A DNA stretch of 64,000 bases. It comes from Bacillota bacterium (GTDB lineage Bacteria > Bacillota > UBA994 > PWPR01). Shown piece after piece: positions 8,694 through 17,215 of the stretch (the stretch's first letter is position 1; each line of letters starts with the position of its first letter). The translations under genes and the position numbers were made by a program. The DNA is taken from contig JANQLZ010000067.1 of assembly GCA_028280325.1 (NCBI GenBank), forward strand, positions 36,220 to 100,219. The letters are read 5' to 3'. The notes under the pieces were generated by a model. That model had not been told where the DNA came from, ran no database searches, and worked only from the letters and a program-made list of their open reading frames with translations.

Positions 8694-8817
8694 TTTTCTG
8701 CTTGTTTTTCTGTTTATTCTTCGACAGATTTCTCATAAACCTGATTTTTAACGGAATAGAGATAATAAACACGGCTATCAGGATAAGCCACCAGTACCAC
8801 TGCATACCCCATAACAT
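8686..8817 (-). CDS. Small single-pass membrane protein, 43 residues
   Basis: The frame starts at ATG 8817-8815 with AGGGG about nine bases upstream. It encodes a tryptophan-rich membrane segment (WYWWLILIAVFIISIPLKI, residues 7-25) followed by a strongly basic, glutamine- and lysine-rich tail. Its stop overlaps the ATG of the ABC ATPase, so it is probably co-translated with the exporter. By analogy with other operon-encoded small membrane proteins it may tune the sensor kinase or the transporter; this is inference. The gene is short and easily missed by gene callers. Confidence 0.7.
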   Translation of the reverse strand: MLWGMQWYWWLILIAVFIISIPLKIRFMRNLSKNKQKNKQKND

Positions 8818-8875
8818 AAGAACAACCCCTTCACTTAAAGTAAGTTAAAGATAACAAAAACTTTAGTAAAGGAGT

Positions 8876-8892
8876 TGTCATACAGATGTCAT
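8876..8892 (-). promoter_or_regulatory. Direct repeat, possible OmpR-type regulator site
   Basis: ATGACA occurs twice on the minus strand, 11 bases apart, in the only sizeable gap of the array (between kinase and membrane peptide). OmpR-family regulators bind direct repeats with this phase. No convincing promoter was found beside it, so the call is tentative. Confidence 0.35.
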
Positions 8893-8901
8893 CAGTGTGA
8901 A

Positions 8902-9969
8902 CTATTTGACGATAATGTAGAATCTCAGGCCTTTTTCCTCATTCACTGCCCCATACTCGTAGCCATGAAGATCAAATATCTGAGCTGCAGTGGCCAGACC
9001 CAAGCCACTGCCACCAGTTTTTTTGGCTCTTGACTCATCTGCCCGGTAAAACCTCTGCCAAATATGCTTGAGCCTGTCTTCTGGTATTGGGGGACAGGTG
9101 TTGTAGATATTGACTTCTACCAGCTCAGCCTGCTGTAAAACGCCGAGTTTAATGACCCCCACATCAGAGACATACTGATAAGAATTAAGGATTAGATTAG
9201 TAAAAGCCTGGGTCAGTTTTCGGCGATCTGCCGAGATGAGCAGTTGCTTCTCCGGAAAGTCACACTGAACGGTAAAATCTTTATTGGCGGTATCAATTAA
9301 GATTCTGCCGGCAATTTCTTCAATCAGCTCTATTAAGTCAAATTCCTGATATTCGAGCTGAACCCTGCCAGACTCCATTGCTGATAGATTTAATAACTCA
9401 ATTAATAAGCCGTTCAGTTTTTGAGCTTCCTGATTGATAGTTATCAAATATTGACTCTGCAACTCAGGATTCAGGTTATCTGTCAGCGCCTCAGTGTAGG
9501 CCATAATAATGCTTAATGGGGTTTTTATTTCATGGGACAGGTCATCAGTGAAATCCTTTTGCTGGGCTAACAGTTTAATATTTTTAGCCAGCTCCGCTTC
9601 CACTTGAGCTATAGTAGTAGACAGCTTATCGGATAAAACCATCAGGTTACGCGACAACTCACCCAGTTCGTCGTCTGAAGTAAGATTTAAATTGACATTG
9701 AAATCCAGGTTTGCCAGTTTGGCGACGGCCTGATTAATTTTAATCAGGGGTAGGGCCAGCATTCTGTTATAGCTGTAGGACAGAATCACAACAAAAACAA
9801 TGCTTAAAATTGCCATCAGGTTAATCCTTGTATTCAGAATCTTAATTTCCATTAATCTGGGATATAAACTGAAAAACAGGAGTATGCTGATAAAAACCTT
9901 GGCTAGTACAAACAGCTTGACAGAGATACCATAAAAATATCTTTGCTTAATCATCTCTATCAGCTTCAT
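8902..9969 (-). CDS. Sensor histidine kinase, HAMP-HisKA-HATPase
   Basis: Two membrane segments (about 18-36 and 50-68) are separated by only a short loop. They are followed by a HAMP linker, the HisKA phospho-acceptor H146 (LSHEIKTPL) and an HATPase domain with N box (NLILNSYQY) and glycine box (GGSGLGLA). The tiny extracytoplasmic part resembles intramembrane-sensing kinases of Firmicutes, which sense cell-envelope antibiotics together with their ABC exporter; whether this one does is inference. The ATG overlaps the regulator stop by one base. Confidence 0.9.
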   Translation of the reverse strand: MKLIEMIKQRYFYGISVKLFVLAKVFISILLFFSLYPRLMEIKILNTRINLMAILSIVFVVILSYSYNRMLALPLIKINQAVAKLANLDFNVNLNLTSDDELGELSRNLMVLSDKLSTTIAQVEAELAKNIKLLAQQKDFTDDLSHEIKTPLSIIMAYTEALTDNLNPELQSQYLITINQEAQKLNGLLIELLNLSAMESGRVQLEYQEFDLIELIEEIAGRILIDTANKDFTVQCDFPEKQLLISADRRKLTQAFTNLILNSYQYVSDVGVIKLGVLQQAELVEVNIYNTCPPIPEDRLKHIWQRFYRADESRAKKTGGSGLGLATAAQIFDLHGYEYGAVNEEKGLRFYIIVK

Positions 9970-10640
9970 TATCTCACCTCAAATTTATACCCTGATTTTA
10001 TCAGTGTAACTATATGGCGAGCCTCACTGCCCAGTTTAGCTCTGACTCTTTTGATGTGGGTATCGACCGTTCTGGTATTACCAGTGTAATCGTAGCCCCA
10101 TATTTTAGACAGTAATTCTTCCCTTGAGAATACCCTGCAGGGATTGGTCATTAATATCTCCAGCAACTTATATTCCTTATGGGTAAAATCTATGTGCAAG
10201 CCATTTACGGTAACTGTCTGGGCAGCCTGATTGAGGCTGATATTACCCGATTCAATAACCCCGGCGCTGTCAGTTCCTTTGCTCCTTTTCAGCAAAGCCC
10301 TGACTTTCGCTACTAAAACCTTAGGACTGAAGGGTTTAACCATGTAATCATCGGCACCCAGTTCGTAGCCCTTAAGTTTAGCTGTTTCTGCACTTTTTGC
10401 TGTCAACATTATTATGGGTACAAAGCTATGCTCTCTGATGTATTTGCATACAGTAAAACCATCCAGGTAAGGTATCAGAATGTCGAGTATTACCAGATCC
10501 ACTGGCTGGTTCTTGACAATTACCATCGCTTCGAGTCCGTCTGAAGCAGTCAATACCTGAAAGCCACTCTTAATTAAATAGCTGCTGACAATCTCCTGAA
10601 TGGCCTGATCATCTTCGACCAGCAAAATATTATGTTTCAT
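9969..10640 (-). CDS. OmpR-family response regulator
   Basis: The receiver domain carries the acidic pocket (VEDD) and phospho-acceptor D53 (ILDILIPYLDG), the conserved threonine (MLTAKSAE) and lysine (VKPFSP). The C-terminal half is a winged helix of the OmpR/PhoB type (YTGNTRTVDTHIKRVRAKLG). Size (223 residues) is standard. Its ATG overlaps the stop of the TOPRIM-like gene by four bases and its stop overlaps the kinase start, so it is translationally coupled on both sides. Confidence 0.93.
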   Translation of the reverse strand: MKHNILLVEDDQAIQEIVSSYLIKSGFQVLTASDGLEAMVIVKNQPVDLVILDILIPYLDGFTVCKYIREHSFVPIIMLTAKSAETAKLKGYELGADDYMVKPFSPKVLVAKVRALLKRSKGTDSAGVIESGNISLNQAAQTVTVNGLHIDFTHKEYKLLEILMTNPCRVFSREELLSKIWGYDYTGNTRTVDTHIKRVRAKLGSEARHIVTLIKSGYKFEVR

Positions 10641-11266
10641 AATTCTTCTTCCTTAACGTTCATAAATAACAGGTTCTCCAGCGGCTTGAGCTCCTGGTGC
10701 AGCTGATTATAGATTAAACCGATATTCAACTCGTCTAAGAATCTTTTGGTGTAATGCCCTTTATAGTAAATTCGGTTGGCCCTGGAGAACAGCTGCTGCA
10801 TCTTTTCATTGGCGTTTCTGCCAGCGGGCATTACCGTGTTTAATGGCAAACCCAAATATCGGCACAGACCTATTAAATCTATCAGAAACCAATCCTCGAT
10901 CATGCGCTGTTGCTTAATATGCAAAACATCGGCAGCGCCATAGGCTCGAAAAACATACTCAACCTTCTGCCAATCAACTGGAGGCTGCCCACTGTACTCA
11001 AACACATCTGTATCATAGGCTAACACTACATAAAATCTTCTGGCTTGTTGCTGAGGCACTATTTTGGTTAGATAATACCGGAGAGCTATCCGTTTAAAAC
11101 CGCCAATTCCATGAAGATTTTTAATAATGACCGGGCCAACTGTTTTAAGCTTTCTACCTTGAAGTTTAAGCCATGCTATTAAGTATCGGTAAAACTCCTC
11201 TTCCGTATCTCCTTCAACAAAAAGGATAACTCCGTAGTTCTCGATAGTGGTCATAATTACAACCAT
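10637..11266 (-). CDS. TOPRIM-like protein paired with OLD-like ATPase
   Basis: This 209-residue protein has the TOPRIM signature: a glutamate after a hydrophobic strand (ILFVEGDTEEEF, E18) and a DxD strand end (VVLAYDTDVF, D85 and D87). Its partner, an AAA_21/OLD-like ATPase, ends ten bases inside its start. Split ATPase + TOPRIM pairs are known from phage-defence systems such as PARIS (AriA/AriB) and AbiL or RloAB types, where the TOPRIM protein is the nuclease or toxin. I cannot assign this one to a named family. A start at the internal ATG four codons later is possible. It is unusual that the next gene downstream is a response regulator. Confidence 0.65.
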   Translation of the reverse strand: MVVIMTTIENYGVILFVEGDTEEEFYRYLIAWLKLQGRKLKTVGPVIIKNLHGIGGFKRIALRYYLTKIVPQQQARRFYVVLAYDTDVFEYSGQPPVDWQKVEYVFRAYGAADVLHIKQQRMIEDWFLIDLIGLCRYLGLPLNTVMPAGRNANEKMQQLFSRANRIYYKGHYTKRFLDELNIGLIYNQLHQELKPLENLLFMNVKEEEL

Positions 11267-12345
11267 TCCTTCAATAGTTCAGGTTCATGTAAGGACTCGA
11301 TCAACAAATCAAATAGATACACTCCCAAAGAAATATCCAGTTCCTGCGCTTGAAGGAGGAGCTTATTCTGCAAGGCAGGATTAATAGTTTTAAAGCCAGC
11401 AACACCTGCAACCTGAGGAGTAGCAATATAAATGCTTTTGAGAGGCAGATGCTGAATCAAATAGGGAGAGTGGCTGGTAATAATTATTCTGCTGCCCTTA
11501 GCCAGCCGGCTTAAGGAGATCAGCAGCAAAGGGATAAGCCGGGGATGCAGACAGGTTTCGACCTCTTCAAATACTAATACCTGATGGCTTTCAGCCTTTA
11601 TTGCCAGAAAAAGCAGGGCCAGCAACCGCCTGGAGCCCATTGAAAGGTACTCAAACGGGGTGGGGTCTTTAATGTATTTCTCCTTGGCTTGGAGGGAATA
11701 GTTATCATCTTTGTTTATCGCTTTTATCCATTCTATTTCAGGCAATAAGGAACAGTAGGCCTCTGTTAACAGCTGAAAATTGCTTAGGTCCTCGGTTTGA
11801 AGCCGGTAAACAGCTGCCGCCAGAGACAGGTTTGCAGATTGACAGATAACACTGCCAGATGTCACGTTATGAAGCAAATCAATACCAAAGGTAGATATGG
11901 ATTTCAGCCATTGATAAACCTCTGCCAGGCTGCTGTTTTGCTTATCTATCAGCAGACTTAAATTAGGTACCACCTGGGTATCCTGCTTTCTGTTGTGAAT
12001 GACAACATTATCTCTGGACAGCACTTCGCTGCTGATCTGGCTGTCACGCCAGTGCCAGGAGTACGAATAATGCCAATGTTGGCTGTTATAGTAAAATTTC
12101 AATGCAAACACAAAAGGTTTATTCAGCAACGACTCTCTCAAAGGGGCATTAACCTGGGAATGCATCATTAGCCTTCTTTCCTCTGAGCTTTCCTTAATAA
12201 ACTGCAAACCGAAAGCTATGCCAGTCAGCAGATTTGACTTGCCATAGTTATTGAATCCAATTAAAGCACTAATCTGCTCCGGAAACTCCAGAGTAACCAG
12301 ATCAATATTTTTAAAGCCGCCAATCGTAATGCCTGTTATTTCCAT
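11257..12345 (-). CDS. AAA_21 / OLD-like ATPase
   Basis: The 362-residue protein has an SMC-like split ATPase: Walker A GFNNYGKS (29-36), an ABC-type signature LSMGSRRLLA near 235, Walker B VLVFEEVETCLHP and a switch histidine SHSPYLI. It lacks the TOPRIM domain that full OLD nucleases carry, but a separate TOPRIM-like protein is encoded next. GAGGTG six bases before ATG fixes the start. It heads the minus-strand array of defence-like pair, two-component system and exporter. Role is inferred from family and context. Confidence 0.8.
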   Translation of the reverse strand: MEITGITIGGFKNIDLVTLEFPEQISALIGFNNYGKSNLLTGIAFGLQFIKESSEERRLMMHSQVNAPLRESLLNKPFVFALKFYYNSQHWHYSYSWHWRDSQISSEVLSRDNVVIHNRKQDTQVVPNLSLLIDKQNSSLAEVYQWLKSISTFGIDLLHNVTSGSVICQSANLSLAAAVYRLQTEDLSNFQLLTEAYCSLLPEIEWIKAINKDDNYSLQAKEKYIKDPTPFEYLSMGSRRLLALLFLAIKAESHQVLVFEEVETCLHPRLIPLLLISLSRLAKGSRIIITSHSPYLIQHLPLKSIYIATPQVAGVAGFKTINPALQNKLLLQAQELDISLGVYLFDLLIESLHEPELLKEWL

Positions 12346-12445
12346 TACATCACCTCTGATTAATTTCTGCCTAATCTTATGTGTTTATTATAGTTAAGCT
12401 GGGTGTGATTTTAAAGCCCTCTTTAGTTAATGCTTCTTTCCACTG

Positions 12446-12569
12446 TGGTTCACATAATCAATGCTATCTCTGCGTTGTACACCAAAATTTTTCCATAGAT
12501 ATACTGCCTCGTATTATCTATGTTAAAAATTTTGGTTACGCCTTGACCTAGCTTCAATTCTGTGAACCA
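12446..12569. repeat. Imperfect 124-bp palindrome
   Basis: The outer arms TGGTTCACA and TGTGAACCA match exactly, and the inner arms CCAAAATTTTT / AAAAATTTTGG and catagat / atctatg also pair around a centre near 12507. The whole would fold into one long interrupted hairpin. Size and shape resemble ERIC-like or MITE elements, but no target duplication was confirmed. Confidence 0.65.
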
Positions 12570-12609
12570 TGGTTAATGATACGTTTCGTCATTTATTCAA
12601 CGATTGTTG

Positions 12610-12653
12610 GGCAATTGGCTGGCAATGGTTTGGCAATTGGTTGGCAATTGTAT
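12610..12653 (+). repeat. Array of 11-bp units (GGCAATTGGTT family), copy 1
   Basis: GGCAAT recurs at 12610, 12621, 12632 and 12643, exactly 11 bases apart, with variable bases between (for example GGCAATTGGTT). Related arrays lie at 24940, 58800, 59742 and 60134. Confidence 0.8.
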
Positions 12654-13324
12654 TTAGAAGGGCAAAACAGCGATAGTGGCTTGGGATATTGCATAGCTTG
12701 ACATAACTTCTTAACAAATGTTCCATGCGGCCAACAACTTACCTTAAAAAACTCCAGATAAAAGAGTACCATTAAACCTCCAAGGATGGGACTGATCTTG
12801 ACTACTAGCTGAGAGCATAAAAACACGATCAATTTAGTTTAATTCTGTGAGTGGTGGTGGCTGTAAACCGAACGACCTGTCCCGTCAAAGAACTGTATCC
12901 TGGCTCAGCATCACCAGGCATAACTACACGGTATCTTTCCTTAGTCGGCTAGCAAGTTCTGCCTGATAGGATTTTCGAAATGTGACTGGTTGTTTTATTA
13001 TGTATCAATTAAGGATTTTACGCTCTAACTTGTCCGATTTTTATTCTAGCAGCAATCGCCCAAAGATAATGCACGTTTGTGTGTGATATTACCTTTTAGT
13101 AGTAATATTCATCTGTCAGTGAGAGAGAGCAGACGGGCCGCCTGAAACATTGGGGACGATTCTTTTTGTTGCAGCTATAACGTTTTTTACATAGACAAAT
13201 AAGCAAAATATCCTCTATCTACCCATACGGAACAGCCTGGAAGCAGCACCACAAAACAATTGTTCATCAATTGTAAAGAAGCCCTGCATGACAGGTCTTT
13301 CGAAACAAATGTGTGGACAATGGG

Positions 13325-13371
13325 GGGCTGAGCTTTAATATAGTGCTGTAAACTCTGCTTTCAGCCCCTTA
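13325..13371. terminator. Hairpin downstream of the DUF6612-like gene
   Basis: GGGGCTGA and TCAGCCCC arms enclose a 30-base loop. The T-rich run lies on the plus side, so as a terminator of the minus-strand gene it would be weak. Confidence 0.4.
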
Positions 13372-13382
13372 GTTCTTTTTAT

Positions 13383-14159
13383 TTACTTTATCGGTATAGC
13401 TTTCTGCTTAACTTCATCAGGCACAATAATTTCACTAACTTCATTAAAGTTTGATACTGCTCCCGTTAAATTTGACTCAAACTCCAAGCTTTGGCCCATC
13501 ATCGACATAGCGAAATCCATCTCAATTTTAAACTCTTTGGTAAGATAAGTGTCTTTTTCAATTGTAAAGCTGTACTTTAAGGTTTTAACAGAAATGTTCT
13601 CCAGCGTCTCGCTGTCTTCTTCTTGCAGTGTTGCCATCAACTGCTCATTGATAACTTCTGAAAACTTCTCATCAGAGGCATCAACATGTAACAGGTAGCT
13701 ACTTTCTGTCTCCTTTAAAGAAATATCTTCCACAAAATCCTGCAAGTTACCTAACACTTCAGTAACATTAGCCTGTGATTGAGCACTTCTCACTACTTCA
13801 GAGTAAGAGGGGCTTAAAACTAGCCACTGACCTGATTCATCCATTGTGTAGATTCCATCCTCTGTAACGTACATCTCCGTATTAAAACTAGCCTCTTCAT
13901 TGGTAATGATTTGATACATGGAGAGTGGCTCAATTATGATGTCTGCCTCAACAATTGTTTGAGTCTTCATAGGATCTTCTTCACCCATTTTTATATCTTG
14001 ATCTATTACCATTGATAAATGCATACTGTTCAAATCACTGGATACCTGATGCGATTTCTCTAGAATATCCCCGACACTGACACCATTTACCTTTGTATCA
14101 CAGCCTCCAAACATTGCGACCATAGTCAATACTAATAATACTAATCCCCATCTTTTCAA
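13383..14159 (-). CDS. DUF6612-like lipoprotein
   Basis: A lipoprotein signal is obvious (MKRW, hydrophobic core, lipobox GGC with C20). The mature part alternates strands with acidic loops, as in LolA-like half-barrels of the DUF6612 group (for example MYQIITNEEASFNTEMYVTE). Size (258 residues) fits. Such proteins are anchored outside the membrane; their function is not known. The C-rich 3' flank carries a hairpin. It appears to be transcribed alone. Confidence 0.7.
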   Translation of the reverse strand: MKRWGLVLLVLTMVAMFGGCDTKVNGVSVGDILEKSHQVSSDLNSMHLSMVIDQDIKMGEEDPMKTQTIVEADIIIEPLSMYQIITNEEASFNTEMYVTEDGIYTMDESGQWLVLSPSYSEVVRSAQSQANVTEVLGNLQDFVEDISLKETESSYLLHVDASDEKFSEVINEQLMATLQEEDSETLENISVKTLKYSFTIEKDTYLTKEFKIEMDFAMSMMGQSLEFESNLTGAVSNFNEVSEIIVPDEVKQKAIPIK

Positions 14160-14459
14160 GCTGCATTCCTCCTAAAACTTTTTCTGTTGATATTACCCTG
14201 CTCTTCCTTAAAATTATATCATTTATGTGCTAGCTAGTTATATTTCAAACATACTTATTTTTTGTAAAATATTAATTAATAAATATCAAGTATTGCAAAT
14301 TATTCAATTCACCAGTATTTCTTAATGCAAATTTAATATATTTAGATTGACTTTTGAAATATTACTCGGTATGACTTACTTTGTTATTTATACTGCCCCT
14401 AGAGTTCAACATTGCAACTAAACTCTAAGTATAGTAAATTGTCTATGTAGAGTTATGAG
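14160..14459. other. AT-rich intergenic stretch between divergent genes
   Basis: This is the divergent gap between the lipoprotein gene and the methyltransferase gene and should carry both promoters. The lipoprotein RBS is visible as AGGAGG just upstream of 14159. I see no other structure. Confidence 0.5.
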
Positions 14460-14468
14460 GTGAATAGA

Positions 14469-15197
14469 TTGAGTTTTTATTTTGACTTAGGGAGTTTTTA
14501 TGAAGGGATTTTTCCTCTTAACCAGTATAAGCTAAGATTTATGCTGGATAATCTTGAAAATAACGGATTAATTATCGATATTGCCTGTGGCGTTGGCACA
14601 GATGTTATTGAGCTATACAAGCAGGGTTTTCAGGTCGAGGGTCTGGACTTGGAGCCATTAATGATAGCTCAAGCCAGGCAAAATGCCGAAAAGCAAAATC
14701 TCCAAATTAAGTTCAGGCAAGGGAACATGCTAAGTATCCAGCAGCTTTATCAGCAAGATACTGTCTCAAATATTTTGTGTACCGGTAACTCATTGGTACA
14801 TTTAGCAAGTACTAAAGAAATTAAGAGCTTTCTGGAGCAATCATATTTCTTACTCAAAAAGGAAGGTAATTTGGTAATTCAAATTATTAATTTTGATAGA
14901 GTACTGGATGACCAGGTAACCCAGCTTCCGACAATTATCAATGATAAAGAAAACCTGACTTTTGTGAGAAACTATGAATATGATGCAGCAAAACATAAAA
15001 TAAAGTTCATTACCCAACTGCTTGCCGACAAAGAATACTGTAACACTATCGAGCTTATCCCCCTGAGAAAACACGAACTGGACTTCTTTCTTAAGCAGAT
15101 TGGATTCACTAATTTGAAATTCTATGGCAGTTTTAAAGGTGAGCATTATCAAAAAGGTAGTTATGCTACTATTGTCAGAGCTCAAAAAAGTAATTAG
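14469..15197 (+). CDS. Class I SAM-dependent methyltransferase
   Basis: Motif I is IIDIACGVGTDV and the acidic residue ending strand 2 follows (VEGLDLEP), as in small-molecule methyltransferases. I place the start at TTG 14469 because GAGGTG lies seven bases before it; a GTG three codons upstream has no ribosome-binding site. The product is then 242 residues. It is a single gene facing a GNAT gene tail to tail. Substrate unknown. Confidence 0.8.
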   Translation: MSFYFDLGSFYEGIFPLNQYKLRFMLDNLENNGLIIDIACGVGTDVIELYKQGFQVEGLDLEPLMIAQARQNAEKQNLQIKFRQGNMLSIQQLYQQDTVSNILCTGNSLVHLASTKEIKSFLEQSYFLLKKEGNLVIQIINFDRVLDDQVTQLPTIINDKENLTFVRNYEYDAAKHKIKFITQLLADKEYCNTIELIPLRKHELDFFLKQIGFTNLKFYGSFKGEHYQKGSYATIVRAQKSN

Positions 15198-15207
15198 CAA
15201 CTACTTA

Positions 15208-15696
15208 TCATCTTAAGCCAGTTGGCTCAATTACAAACACAGATTGATCTTCATTAAATCTTCTAATATTTGCAGATAAGCTAAACCCAACTTTCTCAAG
15301 TAACAAACAGGAATAATGATTTGCTGTTTGGGTTTCTGCATAAATCTTTTTTAGACCCAGATCAGTGAATGCAAACTCTAATACTGCCTGTAATGCTTCG
15401 CTGGCCAAGCCTCTACCCCAAAACTCAGGAAGAATCTGATACGAAACCTCGATGTTTACTCCATCGTAATACTTGCATAGAGAGATTAAACCTACAAACT
15501 GCTCTGTATTTTGTAGCTTTACTACAAAATAGTCTGCTTCTGAGCCATACATAGTCTGAAAGCGTTTGAAAAACTCGGCATCGTTTACAATGCCTCCTAA
15601 ATACTTGCGAACCCTTATATTCTGATACAACCGTTTGATATTGCCTCTATCATCTTCAGTAAGTCTCTTTAATACGCAGCGCTTTGTTTTAATCAT
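15208..15696 (-). CDS. GNAT acetyltransferase, RimJ/RimL type
   Basis: The sequence follows the RimJ/RimL-like GNAT pattern: an N-terminal TKRCVLKRLTEDD segment, the acetyl-CoA loop region ILPEFWGRGLASEAL and the following LEFAFTDLGLKKIYAET strand. The start is put at ATG 15696-15694, with GAGG six bases upstream, giving 162 residues; a longer frame begins four codons earlier. The acceptor may be a protein N terminus or a small molecule. Confidence 0.85.
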   Translation of the reverse strand: MIKTKRCVLKRLTEDDRGNIKRLYQNIRVRKYLGGIVNDAEFFKRFQTMYGSEADYFVVKLQNTEQFVGLISLCKYYDGVNIEVSYQILPEFWGRGLASEALQAVLEFAFTDLGLKKIYAETQTANHYSCLLLEKVGFSLSANIRRFNEDQSVFVIEPTGLR

Positions 15697-15708
15697 TCTT
15701 ATCCTCAT

Positions 15709-16053
15709 TAAATCTTTACCTTACAAATTTATAATATTAGGACAGGCTTTCTAATTGATGCCTACTACCACTCTAAACTTAAATTAAGTTAATGCTTCTT
15801 TGATAATTTTCTATACACAGGCAAGGTTTGTCCCATCCTGAACTATTATTCTTAAGTAAAGAATCCTAAAAAAATGACGTAAATTACAAGCAATAAGTGA
15901 GGTAATAATTCCACATAAGTAACTGATTGAACAAGGAACTGACGAAGTGAACCAGGTATGTTGTGGATTATTACCAGATTATTATTTATTGCTTAACTGC
16001 AACTATTAAAGAAAAAGCTACGTACTATTTTCTTAATACGACAGCCCCCACAG
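15709..16053. other. Gene-free stretch holding a dispersed repeat
   Basis: No coding frame. The main content is the repeat at 15868-15960, described separately. The rest is AT-rich without recognisable signals. Confidence 0.5.
15868..15960 (+). repeat. Dispersed repeat, copy shared with 59909-59985
   Basis: The stretch around GTAAATTACAAGCAATAAGT, then ATAATTCCACATAAGTAACT and ATTGAACAAGGAA..GAAGTGAA, recurs with few changes near 59909-59985. A shorter part (TAAATTACAAG) is at 58923. It has no coding frame. Confidence 0.7.
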
Positions 16054-16704
16054 CTATCCTCTATACAGGTTTTTAGGCTTGGGTGCAAAAACTCTGATTA
16101 GCACCATTCCAGCAATGAATCCACCGATATGGGCCCACCAGGCTACAGTTGTAGCTCCGCCTAATGCTGAGACGCCATTGATGAACTGTAGTGCGAACCA
16201 CCCTAACAGATATATGTATGCTGGTATCTCCACAAAGGTAAAAAAGAAAAAGATCGGAATTAAAGTCACCACTTTTGAACCGGGACTGACAATAAAATAG
16301 GCCCCTAAAATTCCAGCAACTGCCCCGCTGGCGCCAATCACCGGAATCACACTGTTAACATCAGTAAATATCTGTACTAAACCGGCCAACATAGCCATTA
16401 GCAGATAAAACAATAGAAATTTAGCATGGCCTGTTTTATCTTCAACATTGTCACCAAAGATCCAAAGATAGAGCATGTTACCCAATAAATGGCCCCATCC
16501 TCCGTGTAAGAATGCCGCTGATATTAAACGCCAGGGTTGAAAAAAGCCTAAGGCAGGTATTATTGCATATCTGGCAATAAACATTTGATAAGCTCGCTGT
16601 CCTAATGAGTTTTGATATAAGAAAATCAAGATATTGAGGACGATTAACAGGATAGTTATGACTGGCTTTCTGCGAGAACGAATCGTGTCTCTTAGTGGTA
16701 TCAA
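16054..16704 (-). CDS. Rhomboid-family intramembrane serine protease
   Basis: The catalytic dyad is present: S126 in GASG and H192 in WAHIGGFIAG. The structural motif HGGWGHLLGN is at 67-76. About six or seven membrane segments fill the 216 residues. Rhomboids cut membrane proteins within the bilayer; the substrate cannot be inferred here. It stands alone on the minus strand with a terminator-separated operon upstream of it. Confidence 0.92.
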   Translation of the reverse strand: MIPLRDTIRSRRKPVITILLIVLNILIFLYQNSLGQRAYQMFIARYAIIPALGFFQPWRLISAAFLHGGWGHLLGNMLYLWIFGDNVEDKTGHAKFLLFYLLMAMLAGLVQIFTDVNSVIPVIGASGAVAGILGAYFIVSPGSKVVTLIPIFFFFTFVEIPAYIYLLGWFALQFINGVSALGGATTVAWWAHIGGFIAGMVLIRVFAPKPKNLYRG

Positions 16705-16823
16705 GACTCCACCTCAATTCATTACACCTTTTAATTTGTTTTCGTATATAGTATATCATATTACTATCAGCTTATTATTATACGATTATGTCACTTCGTT
16801 ATTTTTGAGCCTTTGAAAATGAA

Positions 16824-16858
16824 AAAGGACTTGCCCAGTTAAAAGTGGGCTGTCCTTT
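16824..16858 (-). terminator. Terminator of the permease/thioredoxin/AhpD-like operon
   Basis: AAAGGAC..GCCCA pairs with TGGGC..GTCCTTT. On the minus strand it is followed by TTTTTCATTTTC. It lies 22 bases after the last gene of the operon. Confidence 0.8.
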
Positions 16859-16879
16859 ATAGGCTTATTTAAGTATGCT

Positions 16880-17212
16880 CTACTTCGGGCAGTCGCAATC
16901 TACCTCACCACGGAGAATCTCCTGCCAGTCACCCAGTATATCATGGGTCCAGCAATCATCTGCACCGGCAGCTTCACGCATCGTTAAAGCCAAGATATAA
17001 CTCAACTCTTTTACAGTCGCCCCCGCTTCCAATGCACCTTTAAAATGCTTCAGGACACAGGGCTTAGAGCGTGCTTTAATGGACAGTGCGAAACATATAA
17101 ATTGATAAGTTTTTTCATCGATAGTTTTTTTCTCGGCATAAAGTTTGTCCATATCATCTAACATATTGGAAAACTCCGGAAAAAACTGAGCCAGCATTCT
17201 CAATGATATCAC
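16880..17212 (-). CDS. Carboxymuconolactone decarboxylase / AhpD-like small protein
   Basis: This 110-residue protein has the AhpD/CMD helical core with a C-x3-H arrangement (KPCVLKHFKGALEAGAT) and a second part rich in acidic residues and cysteine (GADDCW, DCDCPK). In the AhpD family such cysteines do redox work. It follows a thioredoxin-like gene by three bases in an ArsR-linked permease operon, which suggests a thiol-redox or metalloid role. Confidence 0.75.
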   Translation of the reverse strand: MISLRMLAQFFPEFSNMLDDMDKLYAEKKTIDEKTYQFICFALSIKARSKPCVLKHFKGALEAGATVKELSYILALTMREAAGADDCWTHDILGDWQEILRGEVDCDCPK

Positions 17213-17215
17213 CTC

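Larger units (their letters stand above)
12346..13382. other. Gene-free stretch with repeats
   Basis: No credible coding frame is present. It holds a possible promoter for the ATPase gene (TATAAT near 12387-12392 on the minus strand), a 124-base imperfect palindrome, a short array of 11-bp units, and a hairpin next to the lipoprotein gene. The part from 12660 to 13320 shows nothing I can name. Confidence 0.6.

Noticed and set aside
12610..12653. CRISPR-like array
   Set aside because: Units are 11 bases with no spacers, and no cas genes are present.
12593..12832. A 79-codon minus-strand frame
   Set aside because: It reads through the 11-bp array, has no RBS and its composition is unlike a protein.
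12870..13165. Phrases like GAACGACCTGTCCC and TTGGGGACGATTCT that recall ends of REP-associated transposase elements
   Set aside because: The two ends do not match each other well and no transposase remnant lies between them.
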